In this document: piece after piece, positions 14,665-14,889 of the stretch
How the letters are laid out: every line of letters begins with the position of its first letter
Numbering within the stretch: the first letter of the stretch is position 1
From: Spongiibacteraceae bacterium UBA5047
Lineage (GTDB): Bacteria > Pseudomonadota > Gammaproteobacteria > Pseudomonadales > Spongiibacteraceae
Assembly (NCBI GenBank): GCA_002415025.1
Contig: DIBR01000019.1
Coordinates: 3,491 to 18,379, forward strand
Length of the DNA stretch: 14,889 nucleotides
Direction: 5' to 3'
Position numbers and translations under genes: made by a program
Notes under the pieces: generated by a model
What the model was told of the DNA's origin: nothing
Databases searched by the model: none
What the model saw: the letters and a program-made list of their open reading frames with translations, nothing else

Positions 14665-14708
14665 TCGATTGATTGGGTAGGTCTGGGTTTTTGGAGGTGG
14701 TCAAGCTA

Positions 14709-14846
14709 GGGATGAATCAAAACAGGCTAGGGCCTGTTTTGCCCCTGCGGGCTTCGCGGCGGTGCCGCTCGTATCCAAAAGCAGCGCTTTTGGTCGAACC
14801 CTGCGAGGGTTCTTGCCAGCCCAAACCGATAAATAAAAAACCCGGC
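14709..14846. repeat. Multi-hairpin repeat, copy 2
   Basis: Same orientation and order as copy 1, about 197 bp further right. It opens with GGGATGAATCA. Stems: A, CAAAACAGGC/GCCTGTTTTG (14718-14727 with 14732-14741, perfect); B, GCGGC/GCCGC at 14756-14768; C, CCAAAAGC/GCTTTTGG at 14775-14793; D, GAACCCT/AGGGTTC at 14796-14812. There is no equivalent of stem E. It runs into the left arm of the terminator at 14829. Stems A, B and C differ from copy 1 by paired substitutions that keep pairing. Confidence 0.8.
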
Positions 14847-14869
14847 GCGCGGCCGGGTTTTTTATTTAT
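14829..14869. terminator. Bidirectional terminator with 18-bp perfect arms, next to tRNA-Ser
   Basis: The arm at 14829-14846 (ATAAATAAAAAACCCGGC) and its exact complement at 14852-14869 surround a GCGCG loop. The A-tract on one side and T-tract on the other make it a terminator on both strands. On the minus strand it follows directly on the CCA end of the tRNA, sharing one base pair with it, so it is the likely tRNA terminator. Confidence 0.88.
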
Positions 14870-14889
14870 GGCGGTGAGGGAGGGATTCG
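14869..14889 (-). tRNA. tRNA-Ser, 3' end only (cut by the window edge)
   Basis: Read on the minus strand the last 21 bases end CCTCACC-G-CCA. This is the end of the T-loop (CGAAT), the 3' side of the T-stem (CCCTC), the 3' strand of the acceptor stem (CCTCACC), discriminator G and an encoded CCA. Gammaproteobacterial serine tRNAs with GGTGAGG acceptor stems and discriminator G end this way. The isoacceptor (GGA or GCT) cannot be told, because the anticodon and variable arm lie beyond the window. Confidence 0.75.

Larger units (their letters stand above)
14431..14868. other. 438-bp non-coding region between crotonase and tRNA-Ser
   Basis: No protein gene is supported. It holds the 48-nt hairpin, two tandem multi-hairpin repeats and the tRNA terminator. 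Between the copies (14665-14708) is a 44-bp stretch with GGGTTTTTGG near its middle, perhaps a decayed right arm of a terminator. Short open frames cross the repeats but lack ribosome-binding sites and are interrupted by hairpins. Confidence 0.75.

Noticed and set aside
14512..14846. CRISPR array or integron attC array as explanation of the repeats
   Set aside because: Only two units, no identical 24-40 bp repeats with unique spacers, no cas or integrase gene, and no paired attC core sites; each unit is a string of different hairpins.
14712..14889. Open frame through copy 2 reading MNQNRLGPVLPL and ending in AVREGF
   Set aside because: It passes through the terminator and into the antisense of a tRNA; the AVREGF end is a typical false peptide from the complement of a tRNA T-arm.

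Overview
This window looks like chromosomal DNA from a mid-GC (roughly 55% by eye) gammaproteobacterium. The best guess is a member of the Pseudomonadales/Cellvibrionales sphere. The reasons are the gene order sucA-sucB-lpd-sucC-sucD (the Pseudomonas-type arrangement with lpd inside the suc cluster), a Lpd of the LpdG type, a MenI/YdiI-like hotdog thioesterase, a patatin of the DUF3336 type and a CCA-encoding serine tRNA. The genus cannot be fixed from sequence reading alone.

Layout. (1) 1-6811: the TCA-cycle block on the + strand, holding the C-terminal ~571 residues of 2-oxoglutarate dehydrogenase E1 (sucA), then sucB (E2), lpd (E3), sucC and sucD (succinyl-CoA synthetase). Together these convert 2-oxoglutarate to succinate through succinyl-CoA. 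A 246-bp gap with two inverted repeats separates sucAB-lpd from sucCD, and a canonical terminator follows sucD. (2) 6967-7788: an orphan ParA/MinD-type ATPase without a ParB partner, followed by a 285-bp gap ending in a 24-bp perfect palindrome plus T-run, which may bound a small RNA or a long 3' UTR. (3) 8074-9894: two EamA/DMT-family permeases encoded convergently and overlapping by 45 bp. The minus-strand one has its first membrane helix in an open frame with no ATG, GTG or TTG start. (4) 10004-10429: a MenI/YdiI-like acyl-CoA thioesterase, convergent with (5) a patatin-like phospholipase with an N-terminal DUF3336-type region (10453-11937, minus). (6) 12208-13536: a UbiB/ABC1 atypical kinase. 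(7) 13627-14430: a crotonase-fold protein that lacks both classical hydratase glutamates. (8) 14431-14889: no protein gene. This stretch holds a 48-nt hairpin, two tandem copies of a multi-hairpin repeat, a strong bidirectional terminator, and the last 21 nt of a tRNA-Ser gene (minus strand) cut by the window edge.

Most of the window is ordinary housekeeping and accessory metabolism. The least ordinary part is the right end. The two copies of the multi-hairpin repeat differ by paired, compensatory substitutions in three successive stems, which suggests that the folded structure is conserved. Other points worth checking are the missing standard start of the minus-strand EamA gene, the crotonase active-site replacements, and the possible small RNA between 7833 and 8027. 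All functional statements come from motif recognition and recalled family sequences; no database search was run.
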